The notes below the pieces were generated by a model. It saw nothing but the letters and a program-made list of their open reading frames with translations. It was not told the origin of the DNA and searched no databases. DNA of 64,000 nt from CAUSKK01 sp963533935 (GTDB taxonomy: Bacteria; Pseudomonadota; Gammaproteobacteria; Cardiobacteriales; Cardiobacteriaceae), in NCBI GenBank assembly GCA_963533935.1, contig CAUSQL010000001.1, forward strand, positions 1-64,000, written 5' to 3'. A program made the translations under genes and the position numbers. Shown piece after piece: positions 43,461-52,566 of this stretch; the first letter of the stretch is position 1, and each line of letters starts with the position of its first letter.

Positions 43461-43464
43461 TTTC

Positions 43465-44022
43465 CTAATTCAACAGCTGGGCAATGCAATCGACCAGCAG
43501 CTGGTGTTCCAGAGCCTGCACCTTCTTGGCCAGGCTGGCCGGCGTGTCATCTTCCGCCACCGCCACCCGCGCCTGGCCAATGACCGGGCCGGTGTCAAAG
43601 TGTTCATCGACAAAGTGCACGGAACAGCCACTTTCCCGCTCGCCGGCGGCCAGCACCGCCTCGTGCACCCGCCGGCCGTACATGCCCGGGCCGCCGAACT
43701 TCGGCAGCAGCGACGGGTGCAAATTGATGATGCGCTTGGGGAAGCGCGCCACCAGCGCCGCCGGCACCAGCGATAGAAAGCCGGCCAGCACCACCAAATC
43801 CACCGGCGGCACCGCCGCGGTCAGCTGTTCGTGGAAGTCGCTCAGCTGGCGGTCGATGAGCTGGAAATTTATGCCGTTGGCTAGGGCGTGCCGGCGGCCG
43901 GCGCAGTCCCGGTCGGCGATGACCGTGGCGATGCGGCCCTTAATTTTCCCCGCGCCAATGGCGGTGATGATGGCCTGTAGATTGGTTCCGGTGCCGGAAA
44001 TTAGTACGGCGAGGCTTTTCAT
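43465..44022 (-). CDS. purN: Phosphoribosylglycinamide formyltransferase
   Basis: 185 residues. Third step of purine synthesis, using 10-formyl-THF. The phosphate-binding GTGTNLQAIITAIGAG, the catalytic RIINLHPSLLPKFGG (His) and the later GCSVHFVDEHFDTGPVIGQ (Asp) are present. The start overlaps the stop of the upstream YcxB-like gene by 4 bp. purM, the usual partner, is not adjacent. Confidence 0.95.
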   Translation of the reverse strand: MKSLAVLISGTGTNLQAIITAIGAGKIKGRIATVIADRDCAGRRHALANGINFQLIDRQLSDFHEQLTAAVPPVDLVVLAGFLSLVPAALVARFPKRIINLHPSLLPKFGGPGMYGRRVHEAVLAAGERESGCSVHFVDEHFDTGPVIGQARVAVAEDDTPASLAKKVQALEHQLLVDCIAQLLN

Positions 44023-44657
44023 TTAATACTCCAATAGACTTTCGCCCGATTATAGAAATCTTCCGCCGCCCGCCGATGCTTAAAAACCCGCTTGGGAATG
44101 TAAAAGGCCACGTTGCGGTCGATGAAGAAGAAGATGAAATTCTTCTCGTTGATGAGCTGCCGTACGCCGCGCCAGCGGTAAAGGCTCAGGCTGCGGCCCC
44201 GTTCCTCCACGGAAAAGCCGCGCTCGTCGATGCGATAGATGAAGGTGCGGCCGGCAAGGGAACGGTAATTCAGGCGGCGGAAGAAGTAGCGCCAGTAGAG
44301 CTCGTAGAAGAAAACGATTAAAAAACAGATGGTTAGCAACATGGAACCGGCGAGCAGGAAACGCCCGTGGACCAGCTCCCCCTGGCGCAGGCAGCGGTCG
44401 GTCAAAAAATTATCGTCCTCGTAGTAGGTGCAGAGCTGGAAGAGCTGCGTTTCGGCGCCGCGCTGCAAATATATGTACAGGCCGAGCAGCAGCGCCAACA
44501 GGCCGAACAGTCCCAGCTGCACCAGCAGATAGGGCCGCTTCACCTCCGGCGGCAGGTAACGGCGCAGCAGCTGGGCCGTCTGCCGCCATTCCCGCTCCGA
44601 AGATACCACCTCCAGCCGCCGCAGCTGCGGCTCCCTGCTCAGATTCACCTTAGCCAC
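44019..44657 (-). CDS. YcxB-like membrane protein, paralogue 2
   Basis: About 212 residues from GTG 44657, overlapping the upstream paralogue's stop; a GTG at 44648 is an alternative. Two membrane helices lie near 48-70 and 105-128, with a loop holding two cysteines (LFQLCTYYEDDNFLTDRCLR). The C-terminal domain of about 70 residues (FIYRIDERGFSVEERGRSLSLYRWRGV, NEKNFIFFFIDRNVAFYIPKRVF) matches YcxB-like proteins, whose role is unknown. It is a clear paralogue of the gene at 44650-45249 and overlaps purN by 4 bp. Confidence 0.75.
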   Translation of the reverse strand: MAKVNLSREPQLRRLEVVSSEREWRQTAQLLRRYLPPEVKRPYLLVQLGLFGLLALLLGLYIYLQRGAETQLFQLCTYYEDDNFLTDRCLRQGELVHGRFLLAGSMLLTICFLIVFFYELYWRYFFRRLNYRSLAGRTFIYRIDERGFSVEERGRSLSLYRWRGVRQLINEKNFIFFFIDRNVAFYIPKRVFKHRRAAEDFYNRAKVYWSIK

Positions 44658-45249
44658 GGGCCTGTTCCCAGTGGCGCCGGGCAAAGCCGTAGCACTCCTC
44701 GGCGGCGGCCGGGCTGGGGAAGGCGCGCTTCGGCAGGGAAATAACCACGTTGCGGTCGATGTAGAACAGCAAATAGTCCCGGGTGTTTTCCAGCCGCTCC
44801 AGCGTCCGCCAACTGTAGAAGCTGCGCCGCTCCTCCCCCTCGCTGGAATGCAGGCCGGCCCCGTCAAGGCGGTAGGTGAAGGTGCGGCCGTCCAGGGAAT
44901 TAACTAGGGTGCGGAAGTAGAAGCGCATCTGCAGTCTGTGCATCACTTCGGCCAGCACCAGCAGCGCCAGCCAGAAGTAGGCGCTCTTCTGCAGATAGCC
45001 CAGGGAATAGCTCAGGCTGGCCAGGCATTCCTCCGGGTCGTCCAGCAGGTAGCAGACGCCGTAGGCACCGTCGCCTAGCTGGGCAAAGCGGTAATAGCCG
45101 TAAAGGCAGCCCAGGCCCAGGGTCAGCCAGACGATGCACAGAATGCGCAGATAGCGCCGCTCTTCCGGCCGCCGCAGCCGGCCCAGCAGGCGGCTCACCT
45201 GTTTCCGTTCCCGGTCGCTGGGTTGTAGAGTGATTTCGTATTTATCCAT
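44650..45249 (-). CDS. YcxB-like membrane protein, paralogue 1
   Basis: 199 residues from ATG 45249 (MDKYEITLQPSDRERKQ), which follows GGAGGAAGAAC. Two membrane helices (LRILCIVWLTLGLGCLYGYY and AYFWLALLVLAEVM) flank a loop with two cysteines in CYLLDDPEECLAS. The C-terminal domain (FTYRLDGAGLHSSEGEERRSFYSWRTLERLE, YLLFYIDRNVVISLPKRAF) is YcxB-like. The domain order and loop cysteines are the same as in the downstream paralogue, pointing to a local duplication. Confidence 0.77.
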   Translation of the reverse strand: MDKYEITLQPSDRERKQVSRLLGRLRRPEERRYLRILCIVWLTLGLGCLYGYYRFAQLGDGAYGVCYLLDDPEECLASLSYSLGYLQKSAYFWLALLVLAEVMHRLQMRFYFRTLVNSLDGRTFTYRLDGAGLHSSEGEERRSFYSWRTLERLENTRDYLLFYIDRNVVISLPKRAFPSPAAAEECYGFARRHWEQARG

Positions 45250-45272
45250 GTTCTTCCTCCAATTATTTCCGG

Positions 45273-45351
45273 TTAAACATACAGGGGAAGCGCCCCTATG
45301 TTTGTAATTAAAGCTATACAAACACGAGTGCGCTTCCCCTGTATGTTTTTT
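45273..45351. repeat. Interspersed repeat pair
   Basis: TTAAACATACAGGGGAAGCG and GCGCTTCCCCTGTATG are in head-to-head orientation around TAATTAAAGCTA. It separates the efflux outer-membrane gene from the YcxB-like pair downstream, all on the minus strand. Confidence 0.75.
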
Positions 45352-45360
45352 CTGCAATGG

Positions 45361-46998
45361 TTAGCGGCGGCCCTTGGCCTTCTTTTGCCCGGAATCCTGG
45401 GCAGCTGGGCCCGCGGCCGGTGGTTCCGTCTGAGCAGGCTCAGCCTGAACTGCCTCCGCCCGGGCCGCCTCCGGCTGAACTCCCGCAGTGGCCGCCAGCG
45501 GCTGGTCCGCTTGGGCTTCCGCCTTCTTGGCCTTTTTCTTCGCCTTGCCGGCCGGCTTCTCGGCACTCTTTTCACCCTTACCGTCGTTCACCTCCGGCAG
45601 CCGGTTGTCGTCCAGGCGACCGCCGCCCAGCGCCGTGTACAGGTTAATCTGGTTGGTCAGCAGCTGCAGCTCAATGTTCAGCATGCTGGAGTCGGAATTG
45701 TTGGCCGCCTGCTGGGCGTTTAACAGGTCCGACGCCGTGCTTACCCCCGCCTGAAAGCGCAGGTTCTCCAGCCGCAGCCGGTCGGCCACGGTTTTACCCA
45801 CCGCCAGCTGGGTCTTGTATTTCTCCTGCAGCGTCTCCCGCTCCCTCAGCAGGTCAGCCACTTCGTAGAAGGCGGCCTTCACCGTCTTCTTGTAGTTTTC
45901 TAGGGCTTTCTCCTGCTGCAGCTCGGAAATCTTCACCGCGTTGTGCAATTTATCCCGGTTGAAAATCAGCGCGCCAATGTTGGAATTCACCGAGTAGCCC
46001 AGGCCGTTGCTGAAGAAATCCCGCAGCTTATTGCTGCTCAGATTAAGGCCGCCGCCCAGGCTAATGCTGGGGTACAGATTGGCCCGCACCACGCCAATGT
46101 TGGCGTTGGCCGCCTTCAGTTGCAGCTCGGCCACGCGAATGTCCGGCCGGTGCAGCAGCGCCTCACTGGCCACCGTCGGCACCTGCAGCGCCCCAAAGGC
46201 ATTGCGATTCGGATTGGCCGGCGGTAGTTCGATGGCACTGAGCGGCCGGCCCACCAGTAGGGCCAGGGCGTTAAAGGCCTTCTGCTGATTGCCTTCGGCG
46301 TCGATGACCGCAATCTTCGCCTGGTCCACCGCCTCTTCAAATTGGCGCAGGTCGATGTTTGTAATCACCCCCGCATTGCTCTGCAGCTGGGCCAGATGTA
46401 ATTTCTGCTGCTGCAGGTCCAAAATGATTTTCGCCAGCTCGATCTGCGCCGCGAGAATGCGGATTTGGTAGTAGGTGCTGGCCACGTTCTTAATCAATGA
46501 CAACTTGGCGCTGTCCTGGCCCTCCTTGGTGGCCAGGAATTGGTTCAGAGCCTGCTCGGATTCCGCCGCCTTGCCGCCCCACAGGTCCAGGTCATAGCTG
46601 CCGGTTAAGTTAGCGGCGAAGCTGTTCTGGCTGTGGCTGCCGCTCTTGGTGCGCCCCTGGTGGCCGATGGAACCGCCCCCGTTAACCGTCGGTGACCGGT
46701 TGATTTCGCTGATGTTGTAATTCAGCTCGGCGATGCGCGTGTCCAGCACGTAGGAGCGCAGGTTATTGTTGTGCTCCAGCGCTTCGGCAATGAGCTTTTG
46801 CAGCCGCGCGTCCTGGAAGTATTCCCGCCAGCTTAGCTCGTCGGCCCGCTTGCCGTCGGCCGGCACGGCGGCCACCGATAGTTCCTGCCAGGACTTAGGC
46901 AATTCCGCCTCGCCCTTGGGCAGCGCCGGCGAAAGATTCTTCGGCGCACAAGCACTTAACATCACCGCCAACGTCAGTAGTTTTATGGTTGTTTTCAT
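45361..46998 (-). CDS. RND efflux outer-membrane channel (NodT/OprM family)
   Basis: 545 residues from ATG 46998; the frame extends upstream into the transporter gene. Lipobox MKTTIKLLTLAVMLSAC with Cys17. TolC-like repeats (RPDIRVAELQLKAANANIGV, AQLQSNAGVITNIDLRQFEEA, NLRFQAGVSTASDLLNAQQ) mark an OprM-type trimeric channel. The last 80 or so residues (GKAKKKAKKAEAQADQ, then Ala/Glu/Pro-rich) are a low-complexity extension that this family normally lacks. It is the last gene of the efflux operon, 22 bp after the transporter. Confidence 0.92.
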   Translation of the reverse strand: MKTTIKLLTLAVMLSACAPKNLSPALPKGEAELPKSWQELSVAAVPADGKRADELSWREYFQDARLQKLIAEALEHNNNLRSYVLDTRIAELNYNISEINRSPTVNGGGSIGHQGRTKSGSHSQNSFAANLTGSYDLDLWGGKAAESEQALNQFLATKEGQDSAKLSLIKNVASTYYQIRILAAQIELAKIILDLQQQKLHLAQLQSNAGVITNIDLRQFEEAVDQAKIAVIDAEGNQQKAFNALALLVGRPLSAIELPPANPNRNAFGALQVPTVASEALLHRPDIRVAELQLKAANANIGVVRANLYPSISLGGGLNLSSNKLRDFFSNGLGYSVNSNIGALIFNRDKLHNAVKISELQQEKALENYKKTVKAAFYEVADLLRERETLQEKYKTQLAVGKTVADRLRLENLRFQAGVSTASDLLNAQQAANNSDSSMLNIELQLLTNQINLYTALGGGRLDDNRLPEVNDGKGEKSAEKPAGKAKKKAKKAEAQADQPLAATAGVQPEAARAEAVQAEPAQTEPPAAGPAAQDSGQKKAKGRR

Positions 46999-47020
46999 GG
47001 TCTTAATCCTCGGTAGCGCA

Positions 47021-50000
47021 TTATTGGTTCGGTTCGAGTGCCGCCGGCTTTGCCAGGTTCGCTGGTGGCGCATGCTTGTCCTTCACCCCATTGCCGCCCT
47101 TAAAGATGCTCCGCACCACAATGAAGAACATGGGAATGAACAATAGACCCAGGAAGGTGCCCACGGTCATGCCCCAGAATACGCTGGTGCCAATGGCCCG
47201 CTGCGAGGCGGAGCTGGCGCCGCTGGACAGATATAGGGGCACCACCCCGAGAATGAATGCCAGCGAGGTCATCAGTATGGGCCGGAAGCGCAGGCGGCAG
47301 GCCTCAATGGTACTGCTAATGAGGTTCTTGCCACTCTCCTGCAATTCCTTGGCGAACTCGATGATGAGAATGGCGTTCTTCGCGTTCAAACCCATCACCG
47401 TAATCATACCCACCCGGAAGTAAATGTCGTTGGCAAACTGCTCCGCATAGCGGGCCGCCTGTTGGCCGGCAAACATCAGGGTCATGGTCAGGTTAAACCA
47501 GCTGCGGCCCAGGACGCCGCCCACGGCGCCAAGTACCCCCAGCGGCAGCACCAGCAGCACCGCCATCGGGATTGACCAGCTTTCATAGAGGGCCGCTAGG
47601 CACAGGAAGATAACCAGCACCGTGGCCCCATAAACATAGAGCTGCTGGTTCCCGGCCCGCTGTTCTTCCAGCGATAGGCCCGTCCATTCGATGCCGAAGC
47701 CCGTCGGCAATTTCTTCGCCAATTGCTCAATTTCCGCCATGGCCTCACCGGTGGATTTACCCGCCGCGGCCGCACCGCTCAAGCTCATGGAGGAATAGCC
47801 GTTGTAGCGGTCCGTGGACAGCGGGCCATACTCCCAGCCGATGGTGGCAAATGAGGAAATGGGCACCTGCTTACCCTGATTATTAACCACCATCAGATTC
47901 AGCACGTCCTCCGGCTGCATGCGGGCCGTAGCTTCCGCCTGCACCGTTACCCGCTGCAACCGGCCCCTATTGGGATAATCGTTGATGTAGGAGGAACCCA
48001 GATTAACCGCCAGCACGTTGGACACGCTGGTCATGGTTAAACCCTGGGCGTAGAGCTTGTCCCGGTCGATTTTTAGGCGCAGCTGCGGCGCATCTTCCAG
48101 ACCGCCCGGGCGCACGTCGGTGAATAGGCTGCTGTTCTTCATCAGCTCACCCATCAGCTGGTTCCGTGCGGCCACCAGCGCCTCGTGGCCGGCGCCGCCC
48201 CGGTCCTGAATTACCACGTTAAAGCCCGATGAAGTGCCCAGGGACGGAATGGCCGGCGGGCTCAAGGCGAACACGGTGGCACCGCGTAGTTTGCCGAGGA
48301 ATTCACCCATCATGCGCCCGGACAAAATCTTCGCCCCCTCCTGGGGTTTGGTGCGCAGGCTCCAGTCCTTCAGAGAAATGAAGGCCATGGCCATGTTTTG
48401 CCCCTGACCCATGAAGGAAAAGCCCTGAATGGCGATGATGTTCTGCACTTCGGGGAAGCCCTTCACGATGCCCTCAATGTCCTTTAACACCTTCATGGTG
48501 CTTTCCGCCGTCGCGCCGGGCGGTAGCTGTATGACGGACATGAGGAAGCCCTGGTCCTCGTCGGGCAGGAAGGAGGAGGGCAGCCGGTTAAACATGTAAA
48601 CCACCGCCAGGCAAATGCCCAGGAAAATCACCATGAGTGCGTAGCGAATGCCTATGAATTTTTCCACCGACCAGGCGTAGAAGTTGGTCAGCCGGTTGAT
48701 GAAGCGGTTGATAAAGCCAAAGAGGCCGCGCTTTTCCCCGTGATGGCTGATGGGCTTCAAGATGGTGGCGCAGAGGGCCGGCGTGAAGGTCAGCGCCAGG
48801 AAGCCGGAAAAGCCAATGGATAGGGCCATAACCAGCGCGAACTGGCGGAAGATGGCTCCGGTGGCGCCGGAGAAGAAGGCCATGGGCAGGAACACCACGA
48901 TGTTTACCACTGTAATGCCGAAGATGGCCGCGGAAATTTGCCCCATGGATTTAACGGTGGCCTGGTAGGGCGTTAGCTTTTCCTCGTCCATAATCCGTTC
49001 CACGTTCTCCACCACCACGATGGCATCGTCCACCACAATGCCGATTACCAGCACCATGGCGAACATGGTTAAGACGTTGATGGACATGCCCAGCGGCTGC
49101 ATTACGGCCACCGCCCCCAGTAGGGATACCGGCACCACAATGGTGGGAATGATGGTATAGCGAATATTCTGGAGGAACAGGAACATCACGATGAACACCA
49201 GCACCATGGCTTCAATCAGCGTGCTAATTACCTTATTAATGGAAATATTGATGAAGATGGAAGTGTCATAGGGAATCTCCCATTTCAGACCTTCCGGGAA
49301 ATACCTTTCCAGCTGCGCCATGCGCTCCTTAATGAGCTTGGCCGTTTCCACCGCATTGCCGGAGGTGGATAGCTGCACACCCATGGCCGCTGAAGTCTTA
49401 CCGTTGGTGCGGGCCTGGGTGGCATAGTTCTGCATGCCCTCTTCCACCCGGGCCACGTCCCGCATTCGCACCGTGGAGCCGTCGGCCTTGCTGGATACCA
49501 CGATGTTTTCAAATTCTTCCTTACGGCTCAGCTGGCCGGACACGTTGAGGGAGGCGGCAATGAGTTGGCCCTCGTTGGCCGGCAATTCACCGATGCCGCC
49601 GGCGGGAATCTGTATGTTCTGCGCACTGATGGCATTGGACACATCATTAATAGATAGGCCAAAGCCCTGTAATTTTTTCGGGTCCACCCAGATACGCATG
49701 GCACTTTCTGCCCCGAATTGCTGCACGGCGCCCACGCCCTTAACCCGCTGTAATTCCGGCACGACGTTGCGCACCGCATAGTCGGAAATACTAACTTGGT
49801 CAAGATTCTTATAACCGTCCTCGGCGAAGAGGGACACCACCATCAGCATGTTGGAGGTTGATTTCGTTACGGAAATGCCGTTCCGCGTTACGGAGGTGGG
49901 CAGCCGCGACTGGGCCTGTTGTAGCCGGTTTTGTACGTTTACCTGAGCAATGTCCTCGTCGGTGCCACTGCGGAAGGTTAGGGATAGGGAGCCGGAGCCG

Positions 50001-50254
50001 TTATTGGATGCGGAAGCGGTCATGTAATCCAGCCCCTCGATGCCGTTCATTTCCCGCTCAATTACCGAAAGTACTGCCTGTTCATGGTCTTCGGCGGAAG
50101 CGCCCGGATAAACGGTCTGAATGCGAATGGTGGGCGCACTAACGGACGGGTATTGCTCAACGGGCAGCTGCGTCAACGACAGCAAACCGGCGAAAACTAT
50201 AAATAGGGCTACCACCCAGGCGAAGATGGGCCGATTAACAAAAAACTTAGACAT
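47021..50254 (-). CDS. RND multidrug efflux transporter (AcrB/MexB type)
   Basis: 1077 residues, a proton-driven trimeric inner-membrane pump. The N-terminus, MSKFFVNRPIFAWVVALFIV, is typical. The proton relay DD lies in GIVVDDAIVVVENVERIM and the Lys in NAKNAILIIEFAKELQ. PxxPxxTDRYNGYSSM-type docking segments are present. Compared with AcrB, about 20 extra residues (SWFNLTMTLMFAGQQAARYA) precede ANDIYFRVG in a periplasmic loop between two late helices. It overlaps the adaptor gene end by 1 bp. The substrates cannot be predicted. Confidence 0.95.
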   Translation of the reverse strand: MSKFFVNRPIFAWVVALFIVFAGLLSLTQLPVEQYPSVSAPTIRIQTVYPGASAEDHEQAVLSVIEREMNGIEGLDYMTASASNNGSGSLSLTFRSGTDEDIAQVNVQNRLQQAQSRLPTSVTRNGISVTKSTSNMLMVVSLFAEDGYKNLDQVSISDYAVRNVVPELQRVKGVGAVQQFGAESAMRIWVDPKKLQGFGLSINDVSNAISAQNIQIPAGGIGELPANEGQLIAASLNVSGQLSRKEEFENIVVSSKADGSTVRMRDVARVEEGMQNYATQARTNGKTSAAMGVQLSTSGNAVETAKLIKERMAQLERYFPEGLKWEIPYDTSIFINISINKVISTLIEAMVLVFIVMFLFLQNIRYTIIPTIVVPVSLLGAVAVMQPLGMSINVLTMFAMVLVIGIVVDDAIVVVENVERIMDEEKLTPYQATVKSMGQISAAIFGITVVNIVVFLPMAFFSGATGAIFRQFALVMALSIGFSGFLALTFTPALCATILKPISHHGEKRGLFGFINRFINRLTNFYAWSVEKFIGIRYALMVIFLGICLAVVYMFNRLPSSFLPDEDQGFLMSVIQLPPGATAESTMKVLKDIEGIVKGFPEVQNIIAIQGFSFMGQGQNMAMAFISLKDWSLRTKPQEGAKILSGRMMGEFLGKLRGATVFALSPPAIPSLGTSSGFNVVIQDRGGAGHEALVAARNQLMGELMKNSSLFTDVRPGGLEDAPQLRLKIDRDKLYAQGLTMTSVSNVLAVNLGSSYINDYPNRGRLQRVTVQAEATARMQPEDVLNLMVVNNQGKQVPISSFATIGWEYGPLSTDRYNGYSSMSLSGAAAAGKSTGEAMAEIEQLAKKLPTGFGIEWTGLSLEEQRAGNQQLYVYGATVLVIFLCLAALYESWSIPMAVLLVLPLGVLGAVGGVLGRSWFNLTMTLMFAGQQAARYAEQFANDIYFRVGMITVMGLNAKNAILIIEFAKELQESGKNLISSTIEACRLRFRPILMTSLAFILGVVPLYLSSGASSASQRAIGTSVFWGMTVGTFLGLLFIPMFFIVVRSIFKGGNGVKDKHAPPANLAKPAALEPNQ

Positions 50255-51798
50255 TAGTTTTTCTCACTGGAATTACTGCTTTCGGCAGCCTTAGAGGACT
50301 TAGAACTGCCCTTGCTGGAGTCCGCAGCTTTGCTGGCCTTGCTGTCGGTGGCCTTGGAACCACTGCCCTGAGCATTGGTGGCGCCCTTATCTTCCAAACT
50401 TTCCAGCTTTACCTCTGGGGCTTTGCCATCGCCCTTGGCTTTTTCCTTAATTTGTTCCAGTTCTTTAGGCCGTTCAATGGTGTCGCTGGCCGTTGCGCTA
50501 ACGCTGGGGCTGGCCGAAGGGCTGCTTTCAGCGCTGCTGCCCGCTGGCTTTTTCTCGCTGGCCTTCAGCTCATCAATGGTTTTCGGCCGGCGGCTTGCGG
50601 TGGCGGAAGGGGAAGCGCTAGATTCAGCTTTGGTAGATTCTTCTTTTTTCTCCTCCTTGGCATCGGCCTTGGCGCTGGGTGAAGCCTTGGGTGTGGGAGT
50701 ACTTAAAACTTTGCCGTCCGCGTCCACTTCTATCACCTGCACCGGCTTACCCTGTTGAATTTGTGAAACCGTGTCGAGGGCCACCAGGTCGCCGTTTTTT
50801 AAGCCTTCGGAGATAACCCAATTATTTTTATAGGCCTTAAGCACTTTAACGGTGCGTTTCTCCAGATTACCTTCGGCGCTAATGACATTAAGGGTGTCTT
50901 CCTTACCGCGGGTAACTGCCTTTTGGGGAATTAAATAGACGTTTTCCAGCTGTTCCGTGGGTATTTCCACCCGCACGTACATACCTTTTAATAATTCATT
51001 TTTAGGGTTGGGCACTTCGCCGCGGATTAGCAGTTCGCCGGTGCTTTCGTCCACACTACTTTCCGCAAAGAGCAACTTACCCTTGTGCTCATAGGTGCTG
51101 CCGTCTTCAAAACTAATTTCAATGCTATTGGGCAGACTCATGCCGTTGGCCAGGGCCCGTTTCATGTCGATGACCTTACGCGCCGAGTAGGTGATGTTCA
51201 GATACATGGGGTCCAGCTGCTGGATTTCCGCCATTTTTACTGAACTGCCCACCAGTGCACCTTCCGTAACCAGTGAGCGGCCGATGATGCCGGAAATGGG
51301 CGCCTTAACCTTGGCGTAATTCACATTAATCTGCGCCTGCTTAATGGCCGCCTTGGCCGCCTGAATGGAGGCTTCGGAAACCTTCACCTGGGACACGGCC
51401 TGGTCGTAGGTTTGTTTGGAAATGGCCTTCTCTTTAACCAGTGGGGCATAGCGGTTAGCGGTGGTTTCCGCTAGAGATTTGTTGGCCTGGGCCTGGGCCA
51501 GGCTGGCCTGCGCCGACAGTAAATTGGCCTGATAGATGGCATCGTCAATTTGGTAAAGCTGCTCGTCGGCCCTAACTAGAGTGCCCTCTTGAAACAGACG
51601 CTTCTGGAGAATGCCACCCACCTGGGGATAAATGACCGCTTCCCGGGAGGGGGCGAGGCGGGCCGGTAGATTTTCAGTGATTAGTACGGTTTGGGATTTA
51701 GCCTTCAGGGCTGAGACGGTGGGATCTGGCAGCTGCTGGGCGGAAGCGGTGGCTGCTAGGGCCAACAATAGCGCAAGACCCCTAGATTGATTAGACAT
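50254..51798 (-). CDS. RND efflux periplasmic adaptor (AcrA/MexA type) with long tail
   Basis: 514 residues from ATG 51798. A Sec signal peptide (LALLLALAATASA-QQ) has no lipobox cysteine, unlike AcrA/MexA. The lipoyl halves (REAVIYPQVGGILQKRLFQE and INVNYAKVKAPISGIIGRSL) flank a helical hairpin, and beta-barrel and membrane-proximal domains run to about residue 365. The last 145 or so residues are low complexity, first Pro/Ala/Ser/Lys and finally Ser/Lys (SSKGSSKSSKAAESSNSSEKN in part). It is the first gene of the operon, controlled from the TetR operator region. Confidence 0.93.
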   Translation of the reverse strand: MSNQSRGLALLLALAATASAQQLPDPTVSALKAKSQTVLITENLPARLAPSREAVIYPQVGGILQKRLFQEGTLVRADEQLYQIDDAIYQANLLSAQASLAQAQANKSLAETTANRYAPLVKEKAISKQTYDQAVSQVKVSEASIQAAKAAIKQAQINVNYAKVKAPISGIIGRSLVTEGALVGSSVKMAEIQQLDPMYLNITYSARKVIDMKRALANGMSLPNSIEISFEDGSTYEHKGKLLFAESSVDESTGELLIRGEVPNPKNELLKGMYVRVEIPTEQLENVYLIPQKAVTRGKEDTLNVISAEGNLEKRTVKVLKAYKNNWVISEGLKNGDLVALDTVSQIQQGKPVQVIEVDADGKVLSTPTPKASPSAKADAKEEKKEESTKAESSASPSATASRRPKTIDELKASEKKPAGSSAESSPSASPSVSATASDTIERPKELEQIKEKAKGDGKAPEVKLESLEDKGATNAQGSGSKATDSKASKAADSSKGSSKSSKAAESSNSSEKN

Positions 51799-51844
51799 AA
51801 TTAAACTCACGAATCAGACGATAAATCTTAAAGGGCCAGAATTA

Positions 51845-51864
51845 TACATTCATTCATGAATGTA
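51845..51864. promoter_or_regulatory. Palindromic operator for the TetR-type efflux regulator
   Basis: TACATTCAT-TC-ATGAATGTA is a perfect 9+2+9 palindrome in the 162-bp gap between the divergent adaptor and tetR genes. A further half-site, GAATGTA, lies at about 51901. The E. coli AcrR operator has the same ACAT...ATGT logic in the same position, so autoregulation and operon repression are likely. The binding itself is inferred. Confidence 0.75.
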
Positions 51865-51960
51865 ATTTTTGAAAATAAACTTGCACCTTTTTTTATTGTT
51901 GAATGTATTCCCTAAAAAAATTACACTGGCGCCTTCTTTTATACAAACAGAAATAATCCA

Positions 51961-52566
51961 ATGCGTAGAACTAAAGCAGAAGCACAACAGACCCGCCAAG
52001 ACATATTAAATGCGGCCCTAGTTTTATTTGATGAGGTGGGCTACAACAAGACCAGCCTTAATGGCATTGCTAAGCGGGCCAATTTAACCCGCGGTGCCAT
52101 CTATTGGCATTTTCCCAATAAGGAAGAAATATTAAATGGCATTGCCGAACAGCAATTCGCCGATATGCTGCAGAAAAATGACGAGGCTTTAACGAATGGT
52201 AATTTGTGGCAGCGATTGGTGGATAGTTTTAGTGAATTCTTCAGTGAATTAAATTCCAATCCCCGCAGAGAATTATTTTTCCGAATTATCCATAAACAAC
52301 ATGGCAGTGATGAGGTGGTAGCGAAATTAAATGCCCGCTACGAGGAGCAGTGGCAAAACCATTGTTTATTAGCCATTAAACAGGGCGTTTTAAATGGTGA
52401 ATTGTCCAACGACATTGACCAGAACTATCTGCGCTACTACCTCATGGTTATGACCAGCGGCCTCATGAAAATCTTCTTTGAGAAGCCGGAGCAGCGCAAC
52501 GAATTCAACCGCTACGCCTCGCAGCTAATCACCGACAGCATCTCCCTGTTCCTTGCCAATCGCTAA
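51961..52566 (+). CDS. TetR-family efflux repressor (AcrR/MtrR/TtgR-like)
   Basis: 201 residues. The N-terminal helix-turn-helix (RQDILNAALVLFDEVGYNKT, GIAKRANLTRGAIYWHFPNK) has the ALxLFxExGxxxT and GAIYWHF signatures of multidrug-responsive TetR regulators. The C-terminal AcrR-like ligand domain includes ELFFRIIHKQH and YYLMVMTSGLMKIFFEKP. It is divergent from the efflux operon and very probably binds the palindrome at 51845-51864. Confidence 0.93.
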   Translation: MRRTKAEAQQTRQDILNAALVLFDEVGYNKTSLNGIAKRANLTRGAIYWHFPNKEEILNGIAEQQFADMLQKNDEALTNGNLWQRLVDSFSEFFSELNSNPRRELFFRIIHKQHGSDEVVAKLNARYEEQWQNHCLLAIKQGVLNGELSNDIDQNYLRYYLMVMTSGLMKIFFEKPEQRNEFNRYASQLITDSISLFLANR

